Shown here in pieces: positions 43,990 through 56,974 of a stretch of 64,000 bases of DNA (its first letter is position 1; every line of letters begins with the position of its first letter). Position numbers and translations under genes: made by a program. The DNA lies in assembly GCA_917880885.1 (NCBI GenBank), contig OU862910.1:9622710-9686709 (forward strand), given 5' to 3'. This DNA comes from Limnephilus marmoratus. Its lineage: Eukaryota; Arthropoda; Insecta; Trichoptera; Limnephilidae. Below the pieces are notes generated by a model. The model was given only the letters and a program-made list of their open reading frames with translations, ran no database searches and was not told where the DNA came from.

Positions 43990-44143
43990 TACAAATTAAC
44001 TAAAAACCTCAACTGTCACCCGAGTACTATAGACACATATTTACATACCTACGTCAAAACAACGTCATAGACAACTCAGATACAGGGTTGACACCACTAT
44101 ATTTTACAAAGTAAGAAATAAAAAATTTAAAAAAACTATTAAG

Positions 44144-44868
44144 ATGAGTGCCACCGATGCACTTTCGTACATAAATAAGGCGAAGGAAGAAATAAGTACA
44201 TTATACACTAGCATTACTGATCCAGGGTTGAAACTAACTAAAGATCAGATGACTAAATTACTCAACAAACTTTCAAAACTCTCTGGCACCATGCTGGACG
44301 TTGGTGTCAAAGTTGGAATCCTCGAGGGACAGGTTAAGTCCTATGAACACATGGTCTCTTCAAAAGTGTTAGAACCAAACTCATCACATGAATCCCCAAA
44401 TTCATCAAACTTATCGATGTGCGAAGCTGCTGATGAGCTCGAGGAGAGGAAAAAAAGGTCGAAAAACTTAATTGTTTTCAACTTCCCTGAAAGCTTAGCC
44501 GGATCCCAAATCGACAAAATTACTGAAGATACGACGAGAATATCAACTACACTAACAAAACTTAACCCAACCATCACACAAGCCAACATTACGACCTTTC
44601 GCCTGGGGATCAAAAAACCGTACAAATCCAGACCTCTAAAAGTTATACTTGACAATCCCACCCAAGCCATAGACATATTGAGGAAAAAAACAACATAACT
44701 GAGTACCCTGGTATTAAAATTTATTCCGACCAAACTCCAGCCCAAAGGAACTATCTCGCCAATTTACGACTAACCCTAGACCAAAGAACTCAAAACGGTG
44801 AAACAGGACTCACAAATAAATACAAAAATAATAAACCTACAATTGTAAATACTAATCCAAAAAACTAA
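44144..44868 (+). pseudogene. LINE-C ORF1 (RNA-binding protein), one frameshift
   Basis: Start ATG at 44144. Residues 1-70 are helical and charged (TKLLNKLSKLSGTMLDVG), a possible coiled coil. A second region from RSKNLIVFNFPES to RPLKVILDNPTQA resembles the RRM-like ORF1p fold of LINEs. The frame breaks in an A7 run near 44685; the correct C terminus continues in another frame (EYPGIKIYSDQTPAQRNYL) to TAA at 44868. The protein would coat LINE RNA and act as a nucleic-acid chaperone. It ends 8 bases before the first ATG of ORF2. Confidence 0.75.
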
Positions 44869-44876
44869 AACCTATC

Positions 44877-47699
44877 ATGTGTTATTATCAGAATATCAGA
44901 GGCTGCCGCACCAAACTTAATGAGCTAAGATCGTCGATTCCAATCCATCCCTTTCATATATATTTCCTGACTGAAACTTGGTTGGATCCGTCATTTAATA
45001 CAGAAGAACTAGGCTTCACTTCTCACAATACCTACCACTTCGATAGAAGTACCACTACCAGCACCAAATCAAGAGGAGGAGGTGTAATAATATCTGTCAC
45101 AAAATCTATAACTTCATCCAGATTAAAATGCAAACACAAAAATATAGAACAACTTTACGTACTACTCAAGACGAACCTAGGAAAAAATATTCTTGGATGT
45201 GTTTACATTCCACCCGGATCAAATTCACAAGTTTATGAAAGCCACATTGAAGATCTAGAGGCCCTCAAGCTAAAATATCCGGAAGCTAGAATGCTGCTAA
45301 CCGGTGACTACAATATTCCAAACAATATAGACTGGGTTACCATAAGTAATAATCCAACAATTCATGCTAACATATCTACCATTGCTCGTGAAATTATAAA
45401 TATGTCTAATTTCCTTGGTCTTAAACAAATTAATAATGTATATAATTCTAATCACCACCTATTAGACCTTGCATTTAGTAGTGATCCTTCAGTAAAACTA
45501 AGTAAATCCATAGACTCTCTTCTCCCCATAGATTCCCACCATCCTCCCTTAAACATTACCATTATGAACAACTTTCTTAATACTCACCCTAACACTGTTC
45601 CCAATTGTTCTTATAATTTTGCCAATAAAAAAGATAATAAAATACTTAGAAAATGCAGATTGGTCCTTTTTAGACAGAAACACAAATGTTAATCATAACC
45701 TAGAATCTTTTTACTCTATCATCAACATGGCTATCGTAAAATACGTACCCTCAATTCAAGTAATACCATCAAAATTCCCCAAATGGTTTAATAATGACTT
45801 AAAGCAATTAACAAAAAACAAAAAAAATCTGGCACAAAAACTTCAAAGAGAGCAACTCTATCTCAGACTACAAAATATTTCATAAATATAAAACCGACTG
45901 CAAAATACTCGCCAGAAAATTATATCAAACATACATACTTAACACAGAAAAGTCTATTTCTTCTGATACCAAAAACTTTTTTACACACATAAACTCACTA
46001 AGAAAAAATAAAACCAGCATACCTACTCACATGTATTTCGAAGGGAAAAGCAGCAGTGATACAAACGACATCGTTAATTTCTTTGCTGACTTCTTCAAAA
46101 ATGTGTACGATAAGGATATCCCTAATGTTCAACTTCCATCCTTTCATCCGAAGAAATCGGTCCACATTCCCGCTTTACATATAAATGTTCCGGATGTTAT
46201 ACGCAAAATAAAATCACTTGACATAAAGAAAAAGCGGGTCCTGACATAGTTAGTCCTGCTTTTCTAATTAACTGTGTATCGATACTAGCCAAGCCACTAT
46301 GTCAAATATTTAACCAATCGCTTAATTCTGGCTGTTTCCCCGATTTATGGAAAAACTGTTATCTCACACCTGTATTTGAAAAGGGTGATATTCATGATGT
46401 CACTAATTACCGACCCATTTGCATGCTCTCAACTATCCCCAAACTGTTTGAAAAACTTATCCTTGACAGAATCTCCATACATATTAATAACATCATTGTA
46501 CCTAACCAACATGGCTTTATGCCGGGCAGATCCACCCTAACAAATCTTTCCTTGTATGAACAGTATATTGCATGCTCACTTGAAAATAAAACCCAAGTAG
46601 ATTCAATATATACAGACTTTGTTAAAGCCTTTGACAAAGTTAACCATGAAATTCTTCTCAACAAACTTAGTAAAATGGGAATAGAGGGTAAACTATTGGA
46701 ATGGATAAAGAGTTACTTAACCAATAGAATTCTCCAAGTAAAAAATAACTCTTACCTATCACACAAATTCATGGCTATTAGCGGTGTACCTCAAGGGTCA
46801 CATTTAGGCCCAATACTGTTCCTACTTTTTATAAATGATATCATCACTGTTTTTGATAATAATGTTGAAGTGTTGCTTTTCGCTGATGACTTAAAACTAT
46901 TTAAACTTATAAAAACAATAAATGACTGTATTCACATTCAATCAAATTTAAATAAACTACAAGACTGGTGTAAAACTAATAAACTTTATCTGAATATAAG
47001 TAAATGCCAGATAATAAGGTTTTTCAGAACAAATCAACCCCTTAACTATCAATATAAAATTAATAATGTTTCCCTCACCTCTGTCAGTGAGAATAATGAT
47101 CTTGGCATTATTTTCGATACCAAATTTAACTTTATTCCACATATAACTACAATAACCAATAAATGCTTGGTTTCATTCTTCGAAATGGCAGAGACTTTAA
47201 AAATATTTCAATCTTAAAAATCCTATATTCCTCTCTAGTTCGTAGTCAAGTTGAATATAATTCTTCTATTTGGTCCCCTCACTTCAAAATCCACTCCGAT
47301 TCCATAGAAAAAATTCAGCATAAATTCTTAAGATTCATTAACTATAAACTTGGTCTACCAATAGAATCAATAAATTACAATCACTTGATGAAAGAATTAA
47401 ACTTACTCAAACATTCAGATAGAAGACTTATTTCCGACTTGACTTTTATTTTTAAAATTGTTAATGGTATTATAGACAGTCCTGATTTATTAAACCTAAT
47501 TACCTTCCACATACCTACTAGAACTACTCGATCCAAAATTAATTGCAACAAAAATATCAGGACTGAGTCATTTAGATACTCGCTTATACCTAGATTTCAT
47601 GCAATTGGAAATGCTTTCTCAGAAGTAGTAGATGTGTTCAACTGCACCGAATATAGTTATAAGAAGGCTATAATATCATACCTCAATGACAATAATTAA
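44877..47699 (+). pseudogene. LINE-C ORF2: APE endonuclease plus reverse transcriptase, frameshifted
   Basis: 44877-45650 encodes an APE-type endonuclease: YYQNIRGCRTK (Asn motif), LTETWLD (catalytic Glu), RGGGVIISV, GDYNIPN, DLAFSS, and DSHHPPL (His motif). Frame changes near 45640, 45850 and 46240 carry the match on through the linker. The reverse transcriptase follows: KAGPDIVSPAFL, NYRPICMLSTIPKLFEK, DFVKAFDKVNHEILL, SGVPQGSHLGPILFLLFIND, active site FADD with the Asp codons at 46885-46890. A fourth shift near 47165 leads to the C-terminal part (YSSLVRSQVEYNSSIWSP), ending at 47699. All key motifs survive, so decay is by small indels only. Confidence 0.85.
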
Positions 47700-48303
47700 T
47701 GTTAAATAGTGTTCGTCTGCACGGCGTCTATATCATACTCTAATATAGATTCCAAACTGCTTGTTTTATTTATATTTACTATCAGATAGTTAAGTGATAG
47801 CTCACTGATAGCTAATAATGTATAACTTTTTTTCAAAATTATTATTTTTAAACCAAAGATTTATTATTGATTCTCTAACTGGCAGCCCTGATAAGCAGAA
47901 CTAACTGTAATCATTTCAAACTTCAGTAATTTCAACTGAAGGTAACAATAATATCATTACTAAGTTATGTACTCCATTTCAGCCAATTCCTAGAATCAAA
48001 CAATATGTACAAATAAAAGTAAAGTAGGTATATTATACTTGATGTTGAGAATTTTTCTAAGAATTCACCTTAATTTACTTATGTTCATTCTGCATAAAAA
48101 TGTGTATTTTGTACGAGCTCATACTATTTTTTTCTTGTTGTAAAACATATTTGTATCCTATAACTAAATACTAGTTGTTATCATACATATGTACTTTGTT
48201 TAATGTATATATTATCATTGAAATTATCCTCCTATGTACCACTATGTATCACCGTATTGTAATAGCCATTTTATGGCGTTGAAATAAATAAATAAATAAA
48301 AAT

Positions 48304-48885
48304 AAAAAATAAAAAGATGGAAAAGTAAAATTAATTTTTGTTTAATCAAATCTTTTTCTAACCTAACTTTTGAATTTTTAATTAAGAAGTAAGGCGCTTC
48401 AAAAAACCTGACACTTTGTGATTTATTTTTTATTTTATATTTATATATTAAATCAGAACAAATTTTTTTGGCTCCAGTATAAATACTACGCGAAAAGATC
48501 CTTGCTTAACATGTTAATAAGGATTTAAAATGAGCCAAAATCTTCTTTACAACACCTACACGCTTAGAAAACATAATAGGGCCTAGTTTGAAAACTTTCA
48601 TAGCCTTCCTAGAGGCACTGATTGAAATGTTAAACATTCCGTTAGCGTTGGAGTTAAGAAACATTGTTAAAATGTCTTCTGACTACACGGAAAATCCATC
48701 TAAGGGCGTACGAGAACAATATCTATGTACAATTTCCTCCTTCCAGGCATCTTATTACTAGAACGGATGAGGCTCGTGTAGAATTGACTGGAAATTTGAT
48801 AATATTATACGGCGGAATAAGTGGAACAAGCAAGGAAATTTGACTAGTTCTCTCAGTATTACAGATTTTTTTCTTGATGAAGGTA
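48304..48885. other. No recognised gene or repeat
   Basis: Nothing supported. Confidence 0.4.
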
Positions 48886-48889
48886 TGGC

Positions 48890-49090
48890 AAAAAATATAG
48901 GGGCAGGAAAACAATTTTTGAAGTGAAAACTTGTTTAGCACCGTTGTGATTTGAAACTCGATGAAACGAAAATGAGTGACATTAAAAAGAGACAAACATG
49001 TACATCTATAGGATTTAGCCTGTGAGAGAACGAGATAGACCAATCGGTGTCCTCTTTGTGCAGTGGTTCGTAGAATAAAATGAAAAATAA
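48890..49090 (-). repeat. Repeat family R, copy 1
   Basis: Plus strand CATGTACATCTATAGGATTT and GAGAACGAGATAGACCAATC match, inverted, the tandem copies at 53.05-53.54 kb. Confidence 0.65.
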
Positions 49091-49194
49091 TGTTTAAACT
49101 TGGTATCAATACTATTTTAATCAATAAACAATCATCCTACTCCTGATACTCTGCATTCGTCTCATTCTCTCGTAGTATAGTTTCTGATTTTTTT

Positions 49195-49325
49195 TTTGTA
49201 TTTATTTATTTATTCTTTTATACACCCATGGAGCTTTTACATTGGGTACATAATGCTTACAATTTTTTACACGAGGTAATAAACAACAAATTGCAAAAAT
49301 AATTTCTTACATTATAGTGTTTTTA
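49195..49325 (-). repeat. LINE 3' end, minus strand
   Basis: TATTTATTTATTTATTCTTT, then ACACCCATGGAGCTTTTACA. Minus-strand reading gives a 3' UTR and an AATA-unit tail. Confidence 0.5.
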
Positions 49326-49429
49326 CAATGGGATAAAAATAAAATAAAATAATGATAATAAACCGAAATCTTCAGATATTCTCGTTTTTTGAAAAATTTA
49401 AGTATGCTTTAAATACTAAATTTGTTACA

Positions 49430-50086
49430 TTAACCTTTAACCAGCCAGCGGCCGAAAATCCGCATTTCGAGAAAGATTAATTATTCTCTGTGCCAGCTTT
49501 TTAAAATTATAACTCAATATCTATTTTATTTCATTACAAATTTTCTTTAATTTATACCTACATCCAAAAATACTGAAAGGCGTGATGATAAAACTATTAA
49601 AATAATGTACTTTTTGTAATCATTTTTTGAATATAAGTATTTATCATTTTTTAATAATGTCTAAGTTAAATAAGAATGTTAAAAAAATCTGAAATATGTC
49701 AATTTGTAAGACCGTAAATAGAAAAATTTTCGTCATGAATATATTAGTTCGGATATTTTTTTATGATTTTATTTGAACTAAAATTAAAATTTTGAAACAT
49801 GCGTTTACTAAATAACGTATTGATTTACAATAATGTATGATTACATGGTATGAAATATGTCTTGTAAAATAAGATCTATCGTTTAAAAAAATTAACATAT
49901 CTGCCAACGACCTATGGTATAACTTTATTATACTCAAAATAAACATTTTTTCTCAAAATTTAAAACATGCGTTTACTAGATAAAAGAACAATATTTTGAA
50001 ATCAATTTATAATTTTTTGTGGAAAAGAGTCAATACGTCTTAAATTTGATTTAAAAATGACATATTTCCAGTGTTCTCTCTCTTAA
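49430..50086. mobile_element. P-MITE copy 2
   Basis: TTAA at 49430 and 50083. Left CCAGCCAGCGGCCGAAAATC; right end lacks the GGTAATGCC block. About 35 bases near the left end are deleted relative to copies 3 and 4. Confidence 0.75.
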
Positions 50087-50828
50087 TGAATGACGATATC
50101 ATTTATGTATTGGTTTCGTGATCTGTGTAGGCGAGAATTTGGCAAGTTTGCTACATAATTTGTTTGTGAATATATTTACATGGGGCCTTATGCCGAGTGA
50201 GTCGAGTAAGTTCAGCATGAATTCGCAAAGGTCGAGCTCCGAATTTACAATTTTAAAAATATTATTACTACTTTGAAACTAAATCGATCAAAAACTATTG
50301 GTAAAACAAATGCAATTTAATTAACTTGGATAACTTAGCAAATAAATTGTTTTAGTTTATTTGCACCTATTTTTAGGTGGTATTTAACATCCCTAATTCC
50401 TCTTTAGTGAGGATACCGTGGTCTTGCTGTTGCAAGAATAACATAAAAATAATAAAACTTATTTTTGTTTTGTAGTGAAAATAAGTTACAAATCTGCTAA
50501 TTTATCCCGTGCAATTAAAGCAACAAAATTGACTAGCAGTATTAATAAGGGCTAGTTTCCCAAAATTGTAGTTAGGGGTTCAACGCGCTATTTAGATGCA
50601 AGCGCTGGCGGTGTTGGTTTGTGAATTTAATAACAAGAGAAGCCTTCCCAGAAGGTCGGATGGTCGGCGGTGGGTCGTGGGATGACCTCGCTCGATGAAG
50701 TCATGACCGCGGTGGGTTTTCAACTGACTTCTTCCCAAAGCGGCAGAATAGTAAACCAAAAATGGAAAATAAGTGAAAACGCTTCAATTTAAGAAAGGAT
50801 GCGAATATCAAACCGAGGTTGGTAGCAA
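50087..50828. other. No recognised gene or repeat
   Basis: Slightly GC-richer patch (GGTCGGATGGTCGGCGGTGG) near 50650; no ORF. Confidence 0.4.
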
Positions 50829-51549
50829 TTAAGAGCGTTTAACCAGCCAGCGGACGAAAATCCACATTTCGTCGAAAGTTGTTCTTCCGATCGTGCAGGG
50901 CGGTTACAATGAGAAAGATTAATTATTCTCCGTACCAGCTTTTTTAAATTATAACTCAATATCGAATTTATTTCAATCCAAATTAGCTTTAATTTATACC
51001 TTCATCCAAAAATGCTGAAAGGCGTGATGATAAAACTATTAAAATAGTGTACTTTTTGTAGTTATTTTTTGATTATAAGTATTTATCATTTTTCAATAAT
51101 GTCTAAATTTAATAAGAATGTTAAAAAAATCTGAAATATATTAGTTTGTAAGTGCGCAAATAAATACACAAATGGACCAATTTTCGTCAAGAAACACATG
51201 TACGTACACATTTTTTAATGATTTTATTGAAACTAAAATTAAAATTCTAATACATAACTCTGCTAGATAATGTATTGATTTATTTTACTGCATGATTACA
51301 TTATTTGAAATGGGTGTGGTATAATACAAAAACTTTTTTGAAAATTTAACAAATCTGCCAACGACCTATGGAATAACCTTATTATACTAAAAATTTAAAA
51401 AAAATCTAAAAATTTATTACATAACTTCACTAGATAAAAGAACAATCTTTCGAAATCCATTTATAATTTTTTGTGGAAAAGAGTCAATACGTCTAAAAAC
51501 TTTTTTGAAAATGACGTATTTCCGGCTTTCTCTGGTAATGCCCTCTTAA
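50829..51549. mobile_element. P-MITE copy 3, complete (721 bp)
   Basis: TTAAGAGCGTTTAACCAG at the left; the right end reverse complements to TTAAGAGGGCATTACCAG. Best reference for the family ends. No coding capacity. Confidence 0.85.
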
Positions 51550-53044
51550 TGTGAATGAGATGAAAATATACAGGCTTGGATATGTGCTTTAGTTAAACTG
51601 GAGCAAAACAAATAAATGTTTCTGTGTTGTTTATTAGTACTGCATTAATTTTTATTTTTTGTCATTTTTAAGCATGTACGGCAGATTCATTTATACATTT
51701 ATAGCATCAAGATAAAGTTTTTTTTTTATTTGACTTTCACCCATTAAGGGTAGAGTTTTTTTCAAAGATAAAATTTATTTTCGATCAGGAAACTTTTGTT
51801 ACTAAGATATAGGGAACTTTTGAAATAATTCCAATGCGTGTTATAAAATATCTCTTCAAATTGGTCACATTTTGGCCATAGAACGCTCAAGGATATTTGC
51901 AAATTGTGGCCGAAAACGCTCCAGTGCCAGTGGTTGTATCGTTGATAAATGTGATGGTTGGACTTTCAAGCAATCAAAAAAATGAATTAAAAATAGAAAT
52001 ACAAAACTAATTGGGAAAAGAGAAGACTTAGTAAATTGTTTATAACTCAACTGATTTCAGATTATTGTCCTATTTTAATGTATGTATGTACGAGTATGTA
52101 TCTATGCGAATAAGATGAGAAATAATATTCGATTTCAGATTTTTAAGACGACAAATGATATTTAATTTCAGTTTGTCGGCGTACGACAGACGAATTTCTC
52201 AGAAGCGCAGAGTTGAAATGTGAGGTTAAGACTTTTGTGTACTCGAACTTAAGTAACTATTATATTCATATTGCGTTTAAAATACCGTTTTGCTTAAATT
52301 AGCTTATAGTTACGATTAAAACATATTTCAGGGGTATCATGGAGTGTGATGGAATAAAATGTTTATTGCAAATACGACAATTTTCGTCTGTTTTTTTATC
52401 GGTTTTTATGTTTTTATAGTCACAATCCACTTTTGGAGAACGGCTGCGTGGCCTTTTTCATATAAAACTTAATTTTGGATTTAATGCTAAAATATACAAA
52501 CAAATAATTTTTTAAATCAAATATAACTGTTCATCACTTGGAAACCAAGATGTTCTTCAGAAGCACAAAGGTATAATACAACATTGAGGCATTTAATTAC
52601 GTTTATTAATAAGCATTGCATAAAAATAAAAAGATTCTGACAGCTGGAATGATCCCCAACACACCAGCGCCCACGGTTGATTCGAGAATTAACAGATTAC
52701 CTGCCAAAGCTGATTTTTTTTCTATTCACAATTTACTGTTTCAACGTAAACTGTGGATGTGTTAGTATGGGGTTACCATATTCTTTTTTAATATGCGCTT
52801 TGCATGCATTGCATAAAATTACAAACACGGACTATTCATTTGCCACAAAAATGTTAAAAAAAGCTTCGTAGATTTAATGCAGGCGCCTTTCAAATTTATT
52901 GTGCCTGCCAACGGCATATCGTGCAGCCCACTGATTTAATAAACCACGTGCATTATTAACCAGCAAAAAAGAATAAATGAGAAAGAAACATTTCAAACAC
53001 AGAGTTTGCTTTTCAGGAATGGCTAATGTTACAGTAAAAAAAAA
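51550..53044. other. No recognised gene or repeat
   Basis: No supported coding region or element end in about 1.5 kb. Confidence 0.4.
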
Positions 53045-53540
53045 TTGTGTGCAGTTCGCACGTGGTAGAAGTGAAAACTTCAGAAAACTTAAGTAGACAG
53101 TAGTAAACTTAAGAGTGGGGGAGCTGCGAAGCACCGCACAAAGAGGATACCGATTATTATATCTAATTCTCTCGCTGGCTAAATCCTGTAGATGTATGTG
53201 TTTGTCTCTTTTTAGTGTCACCATTTTTTCGTTTCATCGAGTTTCAAATAACAACGGTGCTGAAGAAGTTTTCACTTACAAAAACAGAAAGTGCAATTCA
53301 TACGCGGTAGGTGTGAAAAATTTAGACAACTATAGATACGAGTGCGGGGATACGAAGCGCCGCGCAAAGCGGAGTCCGATAGACTAGCACCATACAAAGA
53401 GTGGACCGATTATACTATCTCATTCTCTCGCTGGCTAAATCCTGTAGATTTATGTGTCTGTCTCGTTTTAGTGCCGCTCGTTTCCATTTCATCGAGTTCA
53501 CAACACAAAGAAGTTCTCATAACAAAAGTATTTTTTCGTT
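53045..53540 (+). repeat. Repeat family R, copies 2 and 3 in tandem
   Basis: Both copies contain TTCTCTCGCTGGCTAAATCC followed by TGTAGATKTATGTG and TTTCATCGAGTT; they lie about 250 bp apart in the same orientation. Origin unknown. Confidence 0.75.
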
Positions 53541-53756
53541 ATAAGTAGGGGAAATCACAATAACGCAATAGGTAAAAATGTTTAATATCATCATCTGTCG
53601 AAAATATAAATTAATAATATGAATCATTGTGAAATACTATCTAAATTTAAGCGTAATCGGTAAATTTAAGCATAAATTTAAGCGTAAAGCGTAATCCTAT
53701 CTAAATTTAAGCACCAAAAGAAAAACCATTTTGCATAAATAACCATTTTTTCAAAG

Positions 53757-54140
53757 ACACAAAAACGCATGGCTTAAACAAATCCCAAGAACTATACGTA
53801 ACTAATTGGCTTAAAATCAACTCACTTACGCTTAACATAAGCTAAACTAAATATTTAACTTTTTCAATGAACTCAAGGAGCCAACCAGCAAAATCACTAG
53901 TGCTAAAACTACACGAATGCCATAGAAATAATGTTCAATGTCACTGCCCAGTCATAAAAAAATCACAAAAATAAAATATCTCCGAGTAATAATTGATGAA
54001 AATCTTAGATGGGACCTACACATCAAAGGTATTACTGAAAAACTCACAAACCTTACATATTTCTTTAAAAATCTAAGAAATGTGGTAAATAAAAAGGATT
54101 TGAAAAAGGTTTACTACGCGTTATGTCATTCTCGAATTGA
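53757..54140 (+). pseudogene. LINE-A copy 2, left part
   Basis: Encodes NWLKINSLTLNI-like residues, then HRNNVQCHCPVI and KIKYLRVIIDENLRWDLHI, and ends in HSRIEY, where a DNA transposon interrupts the codon series. The match resumes at 57671 with GIVRWG. Compare the unbroken LQYGIVGWG in copy 1 at 29.2 kb. Confidence 0.8.
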
Positions 54141-54599
54141 ATATCGCTGCCCTAGTTCTTGTATGTTCAATAAACCTTTTTTAGCAAATCTGAGTTATGA
54201 ATGCCAATGTGTTTATTAGCCTATTACGCATAAATGTAGCTTAAAAAAATTACATTTTTCTGTTTTTAACTGCTATTTTCAGCATTTCTCCCGTGCCAAT
54301 ATCCACTCACGGAACAATGTTTTAGTTCTTATTTGTTCAATCTTCTGAATATTGAACATTCAAGCACTCAATGTTACGGTTATAATAGTTTTAAAAAAGT
54401 TCATAGATATTTGTTCAATGTTCCGCCGCAAGTTGAGGGATTGTATGTTCAATATACGCTTTCAACCAATCAGGAGTCGGCCAGGCAAGCTGAGCCGCCA
54501 TGTTAGTTTTTTATTGTTTTCGAACTGTCACCGAAGCCGTGCGTTGTTACACTAAAAATACGTTTAATTGTGAATATATTGCTGGTATTGAAGTGAAAA

Positions 54600-54655
54600 A
54601 TGACTTCACCGACTCCTGAATCAATAAACCTTAGACCAGTCGCTCAAATTGAAAG
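54600..54655 (+). CDS. Candidate first coding exon of the transposon gene
   Basis: ATG at 54600 opens MTSPTPESINLRPVAQIE followed by AG and then a consensus splice donor GTAAGT (54656-54661). A GC-richer leader of about 200 bases precedes it. No downstream exon was identified; the interior may be deleted. Inference from sequence only. Confidence 0.4.
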
Positions 54656-54926
54656 GTAAGTCTTAAAATTATGTTATTTACACGTGTTTTCAATATATTT
54701 TACATGTACTTTTTGAACTTGGCAGGCGCATACACAGGATGTTCCATTTATTATTTATTATTTGAATTATTTTTTACTACTTTCGTGCTTTTACATTAAA
54801 CAAGTTTTAATAAATTATATTTGTGCATAATTTTTTTTTATTATTCATAATTTGTTTTTTTTTATACCTTTTAAATATTCGAAATATAAAAAAATATAAG
54901 TATTATTTTTAATTATTTTTTTATTA

Positions 54927-55060
54927 TTAAGAGTCATAAACCAGCGGCCGAGAATTTAAATTTCGATAATCTTGCGAGCGTACCCTTGCTACTGTACAGG
55001 GTGGTGTTCCGATGAGAAAGATTAATTAGTCTCTATACCAGCATTTTAACATAATAAGTG
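54927..55060 (+). mobile_element. P-MITE fragment inside the 3.5-kb transposon
   Basis: TTAAGAGTCATAAACCAGCG then GATGAGAAAGATTAATTAGT and CTATACCAGC, matching the left 130 bp of P-MITEs; the right part is absent. It may be an insertion with a later deletion, or a related but older element. Confidence 0.6.
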
Positions 55061-56476
55061 AGTTGGGTAAGATCGTGTGCTTTTTTTGATTATTGGTCCA
55101 CTTTGGAATTTTTTAATGAAGAATTCCTGGTGTTTCCGCAAAGTTTTCAGTTTTATTACGTTACCTTTAGATCTTTGTAGATGTTCGTTTTGGTAGTAGT
55201 TTTCCAGTAGTTATTGTTCGTTTGTCACAAAAGCTGGTAGCTTCACTATTAAAGTTATTCACTATTAATCAAGTTTTCATTTCACTGTGACTACAATGTA
55301 TGTTGTAAATCAGTTGTTTATATGTCCGTTATATTCTATTGCACTGGTTTTTTAGCACTGATTTTATTTTTAAATTCACAAAATCCACTTAGCTAATGTT
55401 GAACTTGGTACAGTGGCGCCCTCTCTCGCTACTTAAATAAAATGTTTTTTTCTAAAAAAAAAAAACGTGCTTGTTCACTTTTATGTTTATTCCCTTTTCT
55501 TTTAATAAAAATACAATAAAAATATCTTATTTGTCTTATTTTAAAAATCCAAAAGGAAAATATTTTCATTTTGGATTCATGATGTAGGTAAGTCGGCTCG
55601 TGAATCCAAAATTAAAGTCGGTTCAGAGGTTTGCAAATCCCGCACCCTTTTCACATCACACGGGATATTGCATCGAAATGCGCCAATATTTTTTTTATGA
55701 TTTGGTATCAATTATCTTTGAAACAAGAACATAAAAAATAGATTGAACAGGAACCCATTGAAGAAACTATGATTTTTTCGAGCGGTTCGTCAAACACTGC
55801 CAGCTTTAAAAAATCAGAGTTCCTACAGTAGTAAGTAATTTAAGGTCATTCTTTGTACTAATAATATTGTAGCAAGATACCTGCCAAAAATATAATTTTA
55901 GAATTATTAAGAAGACTTTTATGAAAAAGATCTTAAAATCAATAATTATGCATGACAGTGTGGAGTGCGGATTCCAATATCGATTCGAAATAGTTTTTTT
56001 TTTCTTCCAAAATTTGACGTGCCCGTGATGATTTCTGTAAATAATATTGAGCTCTGGCGTCATGAAATTATGTTTTGCTATACCGTTCATCCGATTGTGA
56101 TGGAAACTTTGGTAAGTTGTTGTGAGCACGCCCGCAAAGGTTTCTGTATATATATATACCAAGATATAGCAAGCGCTAATTTAACCTTAGGGAACACACG
56201 TATTTAAAGAGGAACGATATATTAGAAATAATCTACAAAAAATCGGTCAACCGGAGTACATTACAATTGCGAGATAGTCAGACTGGAGCGATAAAGATAC
56301 CTCCAATCCAATTCAGGTTATAAAGAAAGGGGGTTAAGTTTAATCGTAAATCTAAGATTACGTTAGGCCTTGTCGTACAAAATTTAGGAAATCGTAGGGA
56401 GGGACCTTTGTGTTCTCTCCACAGGTACAGGTCTACAGGATACGTAATTAAGATGCAATTGGTCGTGTTTTCTTGT

Positions 56477-56500
56477 TGTTATATATATATATACATATAT
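56477..56500. repeat. AT microsatellite
   Basis: TATATATATATATACATATA run. Confidence 0.8.
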
Positions 56501-56574
56501 ACTGGTGAGCACTGGCTGTGAAATTTATATAAAAAATTTGCAATAGGTGGCACGCGAGCTGTTAGAAAATGTAT

Positions 56575-56672
56575 GAAAAGCAGGGTGGGGGGAGGGGGAT
56601 TCGGGAGATGCGGGAGAGGAATGGGAGTCAGAATGGGAGGCGGAAGGGTAACGGGTCGAATGGGAAAGGACA
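56575..56672 (+). repeat. Purine/G-rich tract
   Basis: GGGTGGGGGGAGGGGGATTC and further GGGAG units over about 95 bases; G-quadruplex formation is possible. No host gene nearby. Confidence 0.6.
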
Positions 56673-56851
56673 CGCAAGAAGAAACAATTTCTTTATTACG
56701 TGGCATAGCAACGCCTGCCGGGAACTCGCTGATTAATAAAATAATTTTGATACTCACCTACCTTTTCGCTTGACTGATATGATTTAACATTTATGAGTTC
56801 CAATTTTAAAATTAAAAATGAACTAGAATAATTCTACAATAAAAAACACAT

Positions 56852-56974
56852 ATAAATTTGTTGTAGATAAAAGTGGTCTACAACAAATTTATGATTTAAT
56901 TTATGATTTATTTAAAAAACACATAAATTTGTTGTAGATAAAAGTGGTCTACAACAAATTTATATGTGTTTTTT
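56852..56974. repeat. Tandemly duplicated hairpin
   Basis: ATAAATTTGTTGTAGA, 9-base loop (TAAAAGTGG), TCTACAACAAATTTAT occurs twice (56852-56892 and 56932-56974). The two copies plus outer ACACATA/TATGTGT form one larger palindrome. Confidence 0.85.

Larger units (their letters stand above)
43990..48303 (+). mobile_element. LINE-C, near full length
   Basis: About 4.3 kb: short 5' UTR, ORF1, ORF2 with endonuclease and reverse transcriptase, a 0.6-kb 3' UTR, and the tail GAAATAAATAAATAAATAAA. Organised like jockey/CR1-type LINEs. The 5' end and target duplication could not be fixed. Several single-base frameshifts make it non-autonomous. Confidence 0.85.
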
